A model generated the notes under the pieces. The model was given only the letters and a program-made list of their open reading frames with translations. It did no database searches and was not told the origin of the DNA. A DNA stretch of 41,369 nucleotides, taken from assembly GCA_949738465.1 (NCBI GenBank), contig CATJBQ010000109.1, forward strand, positions 1-41,369, given 5' to 3'. This DNA comes from an uncultured Lachnospiraceae bacterium (GTDB lineage: Bacteria; Bacillota; Clostridia; Lachnospirales; Lachnospiraceae). The position numbers and the translations under genes were made by a program. Numbering within the stretch: the first letter of the stretch is position 1; each line of letters starts with the position of its first letter. This document shows, in pieces, positions 7,956-15,436 of this stretch.

Positions 7956-8155
7956 ATGGAATATTACAGGCGCCGGAGGCTGGAGGGAGCGATCACCGCT
8001 ATTTTCAGCATTTCCGGGGGCTGGAGGTATTGCAGGCCAAGAAAACCGGGGAAGGGTACCGGAGACTGGAGGGGAAGGTGGGAAATGTGATTTACCGGCA
8101 GATTTATCGGGAAAACGCTCCGGCGGAGCGGGAGGAGGGATCTTCCTGCTGGTAA
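7956..8155 (+). pseudogene. frameshifted small ORF of unknown function
   Basis: An ATG at 7956 with GGAGCAGGAAAG upstream opens MEYYRRRRLEGAITAI. At the T-run 8002-8005 the sensible reading moves into another frame, which continues HFRGLEVLQAKKTGEGYRR, then RLEGKVGNVIYRQIYREN and ends at TAA 8153-8155. One additional T in the run would give a single basic, helical protein of about 66 residues. I do not recognise the family. It could be a true pseudogene, a sequencing error, or chance; its position in a decayed stretch favours a pseudogene. The rest of 7928-8220 shows nothing else. Confidence 0.4.
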
Positions 8156-8220
8156 GGAGAGGGATCCGAAGAACCAGAACAGGAGAAGGATGATCGGATC
8201 TTTACCGTAGAAAAAGAATG

Positions 8221-8284
8221 AAAAGAGAGAATCCTATGGATGTAGGTGTTTGAAAAAGCGGAATCCATGGGATTCTCTTTTTTT
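8221..8284 (+). terminator. strong Rho-independent terminator
   Basis: AGAGAATCCTATGGAT (8226-8241) pairs with ATCCATGGGATTCTCT (8263-8278), 16 pairs with one T-G wobble, followed by a run of T to 8284. It closes the decayed region and lies just before the promoter of the next gene. Confidence 0.85.
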
Positions 8285-8291
8285 CAATCGC

Positions 8292-8320
8292 TTTACATCG
8301 AGGTGGCGGAATAGTATAAT
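8292..8320 (+). promoter_or_regulatory. sigma-A promoter of the second AAA-ATPase-like gene
   Basis: TTTACA (8292-8297), an exact 17-base spacer, and a perfect TATAAT (8315-8320), 35 bases before the ATG at 8356. Because a strong terminator stands immediately upstream, this gene is an independent unit. Confidence 0.75.
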
Positions 8321-8355
8321 GAAGGAAAGGAAGTCATCGGCGCAGGAGGCAGGAT

Positions 8356-10041
8356 ATGGGAAAGACAATTTCGATTGGGGCACAGAGCTTTGAATTTATA
8401 CGGGAGAATGATTGTTTTTTTGTGGATAAAACAGGTCTGATCAAGGAATGGTGGGAGAATCGGGACGCAGTCACACTAATCGCCCGCCCCCGCCGTTTCG
8501 GGAAGACCCTGAACCTGGATATGTTAAACTGCTTTTTTTCCAACAAGTATGAGGGCCGGGACGATCTGTTTGAGGGACTGTCCATCTGGGAGGAGGAGAA
8601 GTACCGGGGGCTTCAGGGGACTTATCCGGTGATCTTTGTAAGCTTTGCCAAGGTAAAAGATACAACCTTTTCCAATGCTAGAAAAAGTATCTGCCACATG
8701 ATCACCAGATTATATAACCAGTACGATTTTCTGCTGGAAAGCGGCAAACTCAACGAGAAGGAGAAGGAAGAATATGGGAAGGTATCTGCCCACATGGATG
8801 AGTATTTGGCTGCAGACTCCTTGAACATGCTGTCGGATTATCTGATGCGCTACTATGGAAGGAAGGTGATCCTGCTTCTGGATGAGTATGATACGCCGTT
8901 GCAGGAGGCATACCTTCATGGATACTGGCAGGAGTTGGTTGAATTTATACGGAAGCTGTTCAATTCTACTTTTAAGACTAATCCTTATATGGAGCGGGCG
9001 GTCATGACGGGTATTACCAGAGTCAGCAAAGAGTCGATTTTTTCGGACATGAATAACCTGACTGTGGTGACCACCACCTCAGAGAAGTACCGGCTGCAGT
9101 TTGGATTTACGGAAGAAGAGGTATTTGATTCCCTAGAGCTTATGGGGATGCCGGAGAAAAAGGAAGATGTAAAGAGATGGTACGATGGGTTCACTTTTGG
9201 AAGACAGAAGGATATTTATAATCCATGGTCGATCATCAATTTCCTGGAGGATAAGGAGTTTAAGCCTTACTGGGCAAATACCAGTTCGAATAGTTTGATA
9301 AACCTTCTGATCCGTCAGGGAAACGCCCAGACGAAAATGATCGTGGAGGATCTCTTAAAGGGGGTATTTCTGGAAACGGAGATTGACGAGGAAATTGTTT
9401 TTGACCAGTTGCAGAAAAAGAAGGGAGCCGTCTGGAGTATGCTTCTGGCCAGCGGCTATCTGAAGGTGGTGGGGAAGCAGGTTTCTTCGGAAACAGGAAT
9501 TACCATGTATCGGTTGGAATTGACGAATCAGGAAGTATATGTGATGTTCCGGAGTATGATCCTTGACTGGTTTGGCGCTGAAGATGTGCCTTATAACGAC
9601 TTTATTAAGGCGTTGCTCCTGGGAGATCTGAAAGCCATGAACCGGTATATGAACAGGATAGCGCTGGAGACATTCAGTTACTTTGATACCGGAAATAAGC
9701 CATCAGAGAAATCGGAGCCGGAACGATTCTATCACGGTTTCGTCCTGGGCCTGATGGTAGAGCTGCAGGGCGAGTACCGCATGACCTCCAACCGGGAAAG
9801 CGGCTTTGGGCGCTATGACGTGATGCTGGAGTCGTATAAGAAGGAAAAGCCGGCCTTTGTGCTGGAGTTCAAGGTACATGAGCCGGAGGACGGGGCGTCT
9901 CTGGAGGATACCGTGCAGGAGGCCAGAAAGCAGATCGTGGAGAAGGGGTACGACCAGGAGCTTCAGTCCCGGGGATTTTTGCAGGAGCAGATCCGTCATT
10001 ATGGGTTTGTCTTTGAGGGGAAGAAGGTTCTGATTGGTTGA
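8356..10041 (+). CDS. AAA-ATPase-like / PD-(D/E)XK nuclease superfamily protein (PF09820-PF08011 type)
   Basis: 561 aa. The N-terminus FIRENDCFFVDKTGLI and the P-loop ARPRRFGKTLNLDML (residues 43-57) are the hallmark of AAA-ATPase-like (PF09820) proteins; Walker B is VILLLDEYDTPL with Asp176-Glu177. The middle contains AVMTGITRVSKESIFSDMNN and the YDGFTFG..DIYNPWSI signature, and the C-terminal nuclease-like domain has SGFGRYDVML and LEFKVHE (Glu504-x-Lys506). Such genes occur in many copies in gut Firmicutes and Bacteroidetes; the function is not known. It has its own strong promoter. It is a different subfamily from the protein at 4740-6317, with only the architecture in common. Confidence 0.9.
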   Translation: MGKTISIGAQSFEFIRENDCFFVDKTGLIKEWWENRDAVTLIARPRRFGKTLNLDMLNCFFSNKYEGRDDLFEGLSIWEEEKYRGLQGTYPVIFVSFAKVKDTTFSNARKSICHMITRLYNQYDFLLESGKLNEKEKEEYGKVSAHMDEYLAADSLNMLSDYLMRYYGRKVILLLDEYDTPLQEAYLHGYWQELVEFIRKLFNSTFKTNPYMERAVMTGITRVSKESIFSDMNNLTVVTTTSEKYRLQFGFTEEEVFDSLELMGMPEKKEDVKRWYDGFTFGRQKDIYNPWSIINFLEDKEFKPYWANTSSNSLINLLIRQGNAQTKMIVEDLLKGVFLETEIDEEIVFDQLQKKKGAVWSMLLASGYLKVVGKQVSSETGITMYRLELTNQEVYVMFRSMILDWFGAEDVPYNDFIKALLLGDLKAMNRYMNRIALETFSYFDTGNKPSEKSEPERFYHGFVLGLMVELQGEYRMTSNRESGFGRYDVMLESYKKEKPAFVLEFKVHEPEDGASLEDTVQEARKQIVEKGYDQELQSRGFLQEQIRHYGFVFEGKKVLIG

Positions 10042-10080
10042 CATAACGGCAGAACCCAGACATAAGGAGATCAATGAAAA

Positions 10081-10725
10081 ATGAAAAGAGGAATATTGTT
10101 TGACTTAGACGGTACCTTATGGGACAGCGCCCTACAGGTGGCAGATTCCTGGGCCCTGACCCTTCAGGAGCGTTCGGATGTGACAAGAAAGCCTTCCGTT
10201 GAGGAGATCCAGTCAGTAATGGGCAAGGTTACGGAGGAGATCGCCGACCTGCTGTTTCCGGAGCTTTCCTGTGAGAAACGCCTGGAAGTGATAGAAGACT
10301 GCCTGAAGCAGGAAAATGCCTATATCCTGGAGCATGGTGGAAATCTGTTTGAAGGCGCCAGAGAGGTCCTGGAAGAATTGAAACGGCGGCAGTACCACCT
10401 CTATATCGTCAGCAACTGCCAGGTGGGCTATATCGAGGCATTTCTTACGTATTACGGGCTGGAAACATATTTTGACGATTATGAGAGCTACGGCAGGACC
10501 CGGCGGCCCAAGGGGGAAAATATTCGTCTGGTGGCGGACCGGAACCAACTGGACCTGGCCGTCTATGTGGGAGATACCCAGGGAGACTATGAGGCGGCGA
10601 AGGCCGCAGGGCTGCCCTTTATCCATGCCAGGACCGGCTATGGCAGGATCGACGGAGACATACCGGCAATCGACGGTCTTTCACAGCTTGCCGGGCTGCT
10701 GGAGGGGTTCTGGAAGGAAGCATGA
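10081..10725 (+). CDS. HAD-family phosphatase (phosphoglycolate phosphatase-like)
   Basis: 214 aa. HAD motif I is LFDLDGTLWDS (nucleophile Asp8), motif II is YIVSN, motif III the Lys of RRPKGENI, and motif IV YVGDTQGDYEAAKAAG. The helical cap between motifs I and II (residues ~15-85) is of the class C1 type seen in Gph/YjjG-like enzymes. It is expected to dephosphorylate a small phosphorylated metabolite; the substrate cannot be told. AAGGAG lies about 12 bases before the ATG, somewhat far; a nearer ATG at 10074 is out of frame. It ends 39 bases before the YkgJ-type gene, with which it may be co-transcribed. Confidence 0.88.
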   Translation: MKRGILFDLDGTLWDSALQVADSWALTLQERSDVTRKPSVEEIQSVMGKVTEEIADLLFPELSCEKRLEVIEDCLKQENAYILEHGGNLFEGAREVLEELKRRQYHLYIVSNCQVGYIEAFLTYYGLETYFDDYESYGRTRRPKGENIRLVADRNQLDLAVYVGDTQGDYEAAKAAGLPFIHARTGYGRIDGDIPAIDGLSQLAGLLEGFWKEA

Positions 10726-10764
10726 GAACAGGCATGAAGTATTGTAAGGAAAATGGAGAGAAGG

Positions 10765-11505
10765 ATGAAACGGGAGATTGACATCAACGAGATTTCCGAC
10801 GGCAGGCGTTACAGCCTTAACGATATGGTAAAGGCAGACTGCCAGGACTGCGTGGGCTGCAGCGACTGCTGCCGGGGGATGGGAAGCTCCATCGTGCTGG
10901 ACCCTTTGGATGTGCACCGGCTGATGGAGGGCACGGGACTTGCCATGGAGCAGCTTCTGGAAGGGTATCTGGAGCTTACGGTGGTGGACGGCGTGATCCT
11001 GCCCAGCCTGCGGCTGGATGGCCCGGGAGAGAGCTGCCGCTTTTTGACAAAGGAGGGGCGCTGCGGGATTCACGCCTTCCGGCCGGGCATCTGCCGCCTG
11101 TTCCCTCTGGGCCGTCTGTATGAAAACAGGAATGTTTCCTATTTTTTACAGGTGAAGGAATGCAGCCACAAAAACAGGGGCAAAATCAAGGTGAAAAAAT
11201 GGCTGGGCGAGCCGGAGGCCGCCCGCTACGAGGCCTTTATCCTGGACTGGCATTATTTCCTGCTGGACGTGGAGGCGGCGGTGGAAAGGCGGCAGGAGGA
11301 TGCGTTTCACCGGCAGATCACGGCGTATCTGCTGCGGCTTTTTTACCTGACGCCCTACCGGAAGGAGGACTTCTACGGGCAGTTTTACCGGCGGCTCAAG
11401 GAGGCAGGATCTTTTTCCGCAGCAGCCACAGGGCCAGCAGATTCGGAAGCATCATTAGGGCGTTTAACAGATCCGCAAGATCCCAGACCAGCGTCAGAGG
11501 AATGA
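10765..11505 (+). CDS. YkgJ-family cysteine cluster protein with an antisense-derived tail
   Basis: 246 aa. The N-terminal cluster DCQDCVGCSDCCRGMG and the later GESCRFL, GRCGIHAFRPGICRLFPLG and KECSH are the YkgJ/UPF0153 (CxxCxxxCC) pattern, thought to bind zinc or an Fe-S cluster; function unproven. The ATG at 10765 has GGAGAG 6 bases upstream, better than the ATG at 10753. The conserved part ends near YGQFYRRLKEAG (about 11409). The last ~32 residues (from SFSAAATGP) are encoded by the strand opposite the end of the symporter gene, giving a 110-bp tail-to-tail overlap. The frame probably lost its own stop and reads into the neighbour. Confidence 0.82.
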   Translation: MKREIDINEISDGRRYSLNDMVKADCQDCVGCSDCCRGMGSSIVLDPLDVHRLMEGTGLAMEQLLEGYLELTVVDGVILPSLRLDGPGESCRFLTKEGRCGIHAFRPGICRLFPLGRLYENRNVSYFLQVKECSHKNRGKIKVKKWLGEPEAARYEAFILDWHYFLLDVEAAVERRQEDAFHRQITAYLLRLFYLTPYRKEDFYGQFYRRLKEAGSFSAAATGPADSEASLGRLTDPQDPRPASEE

Positions 11506-12718
11506 CAGCCCCCAGATAGACGAAAAGGAGATAGACGATCTGGTAGGGCTGTTTTCCTTTTTCCCCGGCCAGGAAAGCGATGCTGCATTCCCCGTAGCAG
11601 CACCAGCCCAGAATGGTGGCGAAGGCGAAAAGGATCAGGGAAACGGCCAGGATCTGGGGCCCCCACAGAGGAAGGCGTGAAAACGCCTGAAAGCATATAA
11701 AATCCATGGGAATACCATGATATGCACCCGGATCCGCCAGCATACTGCTGATGACCATCAGGCCGGTGACGGCGCAGATCACCACCGTGTCCCAGAAGGG
11801 GCCGGTCATGGAGATCAGGCTCTGCCGGGCGGGGGAATCGCTCTGGGAGGCGGCGGCCGCCATGGGGATGGAGCCCAGGCCCGCCTCGTTGGTAAAAAGT
11901 CCCCGGGAGATGCCCACCCGGAGCGCAGCCATCATGCCGGCGCCTGCCAGGCCTCCTAAGGCAGCAGAAGGGGAAAAAGCGCTCTGGACAATGAGGGACA
12001 GGGCCGGTCCTAAAAAATCCCGGTGCAGGAACAGGAGGTAGCCGCAGCCGGCCAGATAAAACAGGCTCATAAAGGGAACCAGGAAGGTACATAGGGAAGC
12101 TACCTTTTTGGAGCCGCCCAGCATCACAAGGCCCGCCAGGAGCGCGGTGCCCATTCCCACCAGATGGGGAAGGACGGCGGGGGACTGTTCCAGGAAAAAT
12201 ATGGCGGCGGCCTTATAGATGGAATGGGACTGGACGCTGCTTCCCATGCCGAAGGAGGCAAGGATGGCCGCCCCGGCAAAGATCTTTGCCAGACCTTTTT
12301 TTCCAAGGCCGTTCTGCAGCACATACATGGGGCCGCCCCCCCGCCGGCCATCCGGAAGGGTGCTGCGGAAGGTCATGGAAAGGAAGCATTCCCCGTAGCA
12401 GGTGGCAACCCCAAGAAGCCCGGTCAGCCAGCACCAGAAGACGGCGCCGGGCCCGCCCAGGGCGACGGCCGTGGAGATGCCGATGATGTTTCCGGTACCG
12501 ATGGTGGCGGCCAGGGCGGTGGCCAGGGCCCCAAAGGGCGATACGCCATCCCGGGAGAGGGGATCCCTGGTAAAGCTCAGGCGGATGCCCCGGGGCAGAT
12601 AGCGCTGGATGAAGCCCAGCCGTAGGGTAAAATACAGGTGGGCGCCCAGCAGCAGGAACAGAAGGGGGCCGCTCCATAAAAAGGAAGTACATTGGGTCAA
12701 CCAGGTGAGGAAATGCAT
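11396..12718 (-). CDS. sodium:alanine symporter family (AGCS) transporter
   Basis: 440 aa, inner-membrane Na+ (or H+) coupled amino-acid uptake carrier, probably for alanine or glycine. Around ten or eleven hydrophobic segments; family signatures IGTGNIIGISTAVALGGPGA, CYGECFLSMTFR, GGGPMYVLQNGLG and FTNEAGLGSIPMAAA are all present. The start at 12718 (MHFLTWLTQ) fits the family; there is only a weak ribosome binding site. An upstream ATG at 12790 would sit inside the divergent cysK promoter and add 24 non-conserved residues. The 3' end overlaps the convergent YkgJ-type gene by 110 bp. No terminator is seen at the shared end. Confidence 0.9.
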   Translation of the reverse strand: MHFLTWLTQCTSFLWSGPLLFLLLGAHLYFTLRLGFIQRYLPRGIRLSFTRDPLSRDGVSPFGALATALAATIGTGNIIGISTAVALGGPGAVFWCWLTGLLGVATCYGECFLSMTFRSTLPDGRRGGGPMYVLQNGLGKKGLAKIFAGAAILASFGMGSSVQSHSIYKAAAIFFLEQSPAVLPHLVGMGTALLAGLVMLGGSKKVASLCTFLVPFMSLFYLAGCGYLLFLHRDFLGPALSLIVQSAFSPSAALGGLAGAGMMAALRVGISRGLFTNEAGLGSIPMAAAASQSDSPARQSLISMTGPFWDTVVICAVTGLMVISSMLADPGAYHGIPMDFICFQAFSRLPLWGPQILAVSLILFAFATILGWCCYGECSIAFLAGEKGKQPYQIVYLLFVYLGAVIPLTLVWDLADLLNALMMLPNLLALWLLRKKILPP

Positions 12719-12774
12719 AGAAATACCACGGCGTTTTATTTTTATCAGTCTATGAGAAGCCGGAGAAAAATATG

Positions 12775-12803
12775 TTGACAACGGGAGCATGCAGTACTAT
12801 AAT
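12775..12803 (+). promoter_or_regulatory. sigma-A promoter of cysK
   Basis: Perfect consensus: TTGACA (12775-12780), 17-base spacer, TATAAT (12798-12803), about 50 bases before the cysK ATG. No T-box or other leader fits into the short untranslated region. Confidence 0.85.
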
Positions 12804-12852
12804 ACAAATAAATCATAGTAAATATATAGGAAATGTAGGAAAGGAGAATGTC

Positions 12853-13785
12853 ATGGGAAAAATTTATCACGGAGCATTGGAGCTTGTGGGGAACACACCG
12901 CTTCTGGAGCTTCATCAGATTGAGAAGGAGCTGGGGCTTTCCGCCAGGATCCTGGCGAAGCTGGAGTATCTGAATCCGGCTGGCAGCGTGAAGGACCGGG
13001 TTGCCAGGCAGATGATCGAGGAGGCAGAGCAAAGCGGCAGCTTAAAGCCCGGCGCGACGATCATAGAGCCCACCTCGGGAAATACCGGCATCGGCCTGGC
13101 CTCCATCGCGGCGGTGAAGGGCTATCAGGTGATCCTGACCATGCCGGAGACCATGAGTGTGGAGCGGCGGAACATCCTAAGGGCTTATGGCGCACGGCTT
13201 GTGCTGACAGAGGGGAGCCGCGGCATGAGCGGGGCCATCGAGAAGGCGCAGCAGCTTGCAGAGGAGATCCCGGGAAGCTTTCTGGCGGGCCAGTTTGTGA
13301 ATCCGGCTAATCCGGCGGCCCACCGGGCAGGAACCGGCCCGGAGATCTGGGAGGACACGGAGGGCCAGGTAGACATTTTTGTGGCAGGGGTAGGCACCGG
13401 CGGCACCATCACCGGAGTGGGCGAGTATCTGAAGTCCCAAAATCCCCGGATTCAGGTGGTGGCCATGGAGCCGGCCGCATCTCCGGTACTGTCCCAGGGG
13501 AAGGGCGGCCCCCATAAGATCCAGGGGATCGGCGCCGGCTTTGTGCCCGAGGTCCTGAACACCGCCATTTACGATGAGATCATTACCATCGAAAATGAGG
13601 AGGCTTTTGCCGCCGGCAGGCGGATGGCCAGGGCGGAAGGGATCCTGGTGGGCATTTCCTCCGGCGCGGCCTTAGAGGCCGCGGTAAGAGTGGCCAGGCG
13701 GCCGGAGAACCAGGGCAAAACCATTGTGGTCCTGTTTCCCGACAGCGGTGACCGGTATTATTCCACGCCGTTATTCCAGGAGTAA
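12853..13785 (+). CDS. cysK: cysteine synthase A (O-acetylserine sulfhydrylase)
   Basis: 310 aa, PLP enzyme making L-cysteine from O-acetylserine and sulfide in the cytoplasm. The PLP lysine is Lys47 in [10 protein letters not shown]; the substrate loop PTSGNTG, the phosphate-binding loop [10 protein letters not shown] and the serine motif [10 protein letters not shown] are all intact. Length and start ([16 protein letters not shown]) match the family. AAGGAG is 7 bases before the ATG; the frame extends upstream to 12772, but that part lies within the promoter. It has its own consensus promoter and ends at a bidirectional terminator. The last bases of the gene are partly duplicated just after the stop (see the repeat at 13759). 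Confidence 0.95.
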   Translation: MGKIYHGALELVGNTPLLELHQIEKELGLSARILAKLEYLNPAGSVKDRVARQMIEEAEQSGSLKPGATIIEPTSGNTGIGLASIAAVKGYQVILTMPETMSVERRNILRAYGARLVLTEGSRGMSGAIEKAQQLAEEIPGSFLAGQFVNPANPAAHRAGTGPEIWEDTEGQVDIFVAGVGTGGTITGVGEYLKSQNPRIQVVAMEPAASPVLSQGKGGPHKIQGIGAGFVPEVLNTAIYDEIITIENEEAFAAGRRMARAEGILVGISSGAALEAAVRVARRPENQGKTIVVLFPDSGDRYYSTPLFQE

Positions 13786-13825
13786 GTGCGGGAAGATATT
13801 CCACGTTGTCATTCCAGGAGTAAGT
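13759..13825 (+). repeat. direct repeat duplicating the 3' end of cysK
   Basis: The 29 bases at 13759-13787, which include the end of cysK and its stop codon, recur at 13797-13825 with three substitutions (period 38). Both copies end in ATTCCAGGAGTAAGT. The second copy is non-coding. Confidence 0.8.
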
Positions 13826-13833
13826 ACAGAAAA

Positions 13834-13858
13834 CCCCGGGTATTGCCCGGGGTTTTTT
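13834..13858. terminator. bidirectional terminator between cysK and the germination gene
   Basis: CCCCGGG (13834-13840), loop TATTG, CCCGGGG (13846-13852), then six T. On the minus strand the hairpin is followed by TTTTC, so it can also end transcription of the gene whose stop is at 13874. Confidence 0.9.
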
Positions 13859-13873
13859 GCAGGACCGGGCGGC

Positions 13874-15292
13874 TTACCGGCTTTTGGTTTTGGGAAGCGG
13901 GATCCGCAGGAACCGCCGCACCAGCTCCCGGCCCCGGAAGGGAATCAGGGGATAGAGGTAGCTCTGCCCCGATAACGTGCGGTTCATTAGAAGCGCCAGC
14001 AGCGTGACGGCAACGCCGGCAATCAGGCCCCAGAGGTCAAAGAGCCCGGTGAGGATCAGCATCAGCAGCCGCAGGAATTTTAGGGCATAGCCCAGCTCAT
14101 AGCTGGCCTGGGAGTAGTTGGCGATGGCCACAAAGGCCATGTACAGCATCGTTTCGGAATTGAACCAGCCGGAGCTTACCGTAAAGTCTCCCAGAACGAT
14201 CCCCGCCACCACGCTAAGAGGGGTGCTTAGCATGCTGGGGGTATTGAGGGAGGCCAGCCGCAGGCCGTCGATGGCGAATTCCAGGATCAGTAGCTGGACC
14301 AGGAGGGGAACGTTGACCGGCTCGGTGATCCGGATAAAGCTAAGGCCGGCGGGGATCCACTCCGGGTGGTGCATCAGAAGCAGCCACAGAGGGGTGAAAA
14401 ACAGTGCCACCAGGTTAATCAGCAGCCGGCTCAGCCGCAGGTAGGTGCCGGTGAGGGGCGGGAAATAGTAATCGTCCGCCTCCTCGGTGATCTCGAAAAG
14501 GGTGGTGGGCAGGACCATGGCGGAGGGCGAGTTGTCGATGAGAAGGATGATGCTTCCTTCTAAGATCGCCGCCGCAGCCGTATCCGGCCGCTCGGTATAT
14601 TTAAATTTTGGAAACGGATTCCACCAGTGGTTATCGAACAGACATTCGGCCAGACTCTCGGTATTCATGGTGAGGGCGTCCACCTGGATTCCGGCAAGGC
14701 GGTCCTTGATTTTCCTTAGGAAAGCCTCATCCACCCGCCCCTTCATGTAGGAGAGCACGATATCGGTGTGGGAGCTTGCGCCCACCGAAGTGATTTCCAT
14801 CATCAGGTCGGGATGGCGGATCCGGCGGCGGATCAGGGCCGTGTTGAACACGATGGTTTCCACAAAGCCGTCCTTGGAGCCCCTAAGTACCTTATCCTTT
14901 TCCGGTTCCTCCACGCCGCGGGCCGGGTAGGTGCGGAAATCGATGGCCAGCGCCTGGTCATAGCCGTCCACCAGAAGGGTGGGAACGCCGGACAGGAGCA
15001 TGGTGGTCAGGCTCTCCAGATCGACGCACAGATCCACCTCCCCGTAGGGAATCAGCATCCGGGAAAAGTCCCCGGCACTCTCCGGCATATCCGCGTCGGA
15101 GATCCCGTAAAAAAATTCCAGAATTTTTTCCAGGATCTCGTCCTTGTTCAGACCGTCGATGACATAGAGGCCGCAGTCCCTGCCTCCCACGGTGATGACA
15201 CGGCAGATAATGTCGAAATTCTCCTCTGTATGAAGCCTTTTGTTTAGAATATTTAAGTTATCCTTAACTTTTTTGGATAGCATGGTTTTCAT
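13874..15292 (-). CDS. GerA-family spore germination protein, SpoVAF-like
   Basis: 472 aa integral membrane protein of the spore inner membrane. The soluble N-terminal half contains the family core KVLRGSKDGFVETIVFNTAL followed by IRRRIRHPDL and SSHTDIVLSYMKGRVDE; the C-terminal half from ~285 has five or so membrane segments, including PAGLSFIRITEPVNVPLLVQ and SGWFNSETMLYMAFVAIANY. The short N-terminal domain with CGLYVIDGLNKDE and the solitary position resemble SpoVAF rather than the A subunit of a nutrient receptor, but the two are homologous and I cannot separate them firmly. No gerB/gerC or spoVA genes are beside it. ATG at 15292 has AAAGGACT rather far upstream. It supports a spore-forming host. 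Confidence 0.88.
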   Translation of the reverse strand: MKTMLSKKVKDNLNILNKRLHTEENFDIICRVITVGGRDCGLYVIDGLNKDEILEKILEFFYGISDADMPESAGDFSRMLIPYGEVDLCVDLESLTTMLLSGVPTLLVDGYDQALAIDFRTYPARGVEEPEKDKVLRGSKDGFVETIVFNTALIRRRIRHPDLMMEITSVGASSHTDIVLSYMKGRVDEAFLRKIKDRLAGIQVDALTMNTESLAECLFDNHWWNPFPKFKYTERPDTAAAAILEGSIILLIDNSPSAMVLPTTLFEITEEADDYYFPPLTGTYLRLSRLLINLVALFFTPLWLLLMHHPEWIPAGLSFIRITEPVNVPLLVQLLILEFAIDGLRLASLNTPSMLSTPLSVVAGIVLGDFTVSSGWFNSETMLYMAFVAIANYSQASYELGYALKFLRLLMLILTGLFDLWGLIAGVAVTLLALLMNRTLSGQSYLYPLIPFRGRELVRRFLRIPLPKTKSR

Positions 15293-15366
15293 GATTTTGG
15301 ACCAGTCCTTTCCGATTTGTCTCGCCAGCTTTTCTTATGGTGTCCCCGGAAATGAGAAATATGCAT

Positions 15367-15395
15367 TTGCTTTTTGGGGAAATTTGATTTACAAT
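15367..15395 (+). promoter_or_regulatory. predicted promoter of the cation efflux gene
   Basis: TTGCTT (15367-15372), 17-base spacer, TACAAT (15390-15395), about 40 bases before the start at 15437. No metal riboswitch is recognisable in the remaining leader. Confidence 0.5.
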
Positions 15396-15436
15396 AGGGA
15401 GAATGCAGATGCGAACAATAACGGGAGAATGATACG

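Noticed and set aside
8001..8008. Programmed -1 frameshift site in the small ORF
   Set aside because: The run is only four T with no slippery heptamer or downstream pseudoknot; a simple indel is more likely.
11160..12692. Several open frames overlapping the YkgJ-type and symporter genes in other frames
   Set aside because: They are Gly/Pro/Arg-rich readings of GC-rich coding DNA; the symporter frame shows all family motifs.
15293..15436. Metal-sensing riboswitch before the cation efflux gene
   Set aside because: No conserved yybP-ykoY, NiCo or other core motif is visible, and a promoter leaves only about 35 bases of leader.
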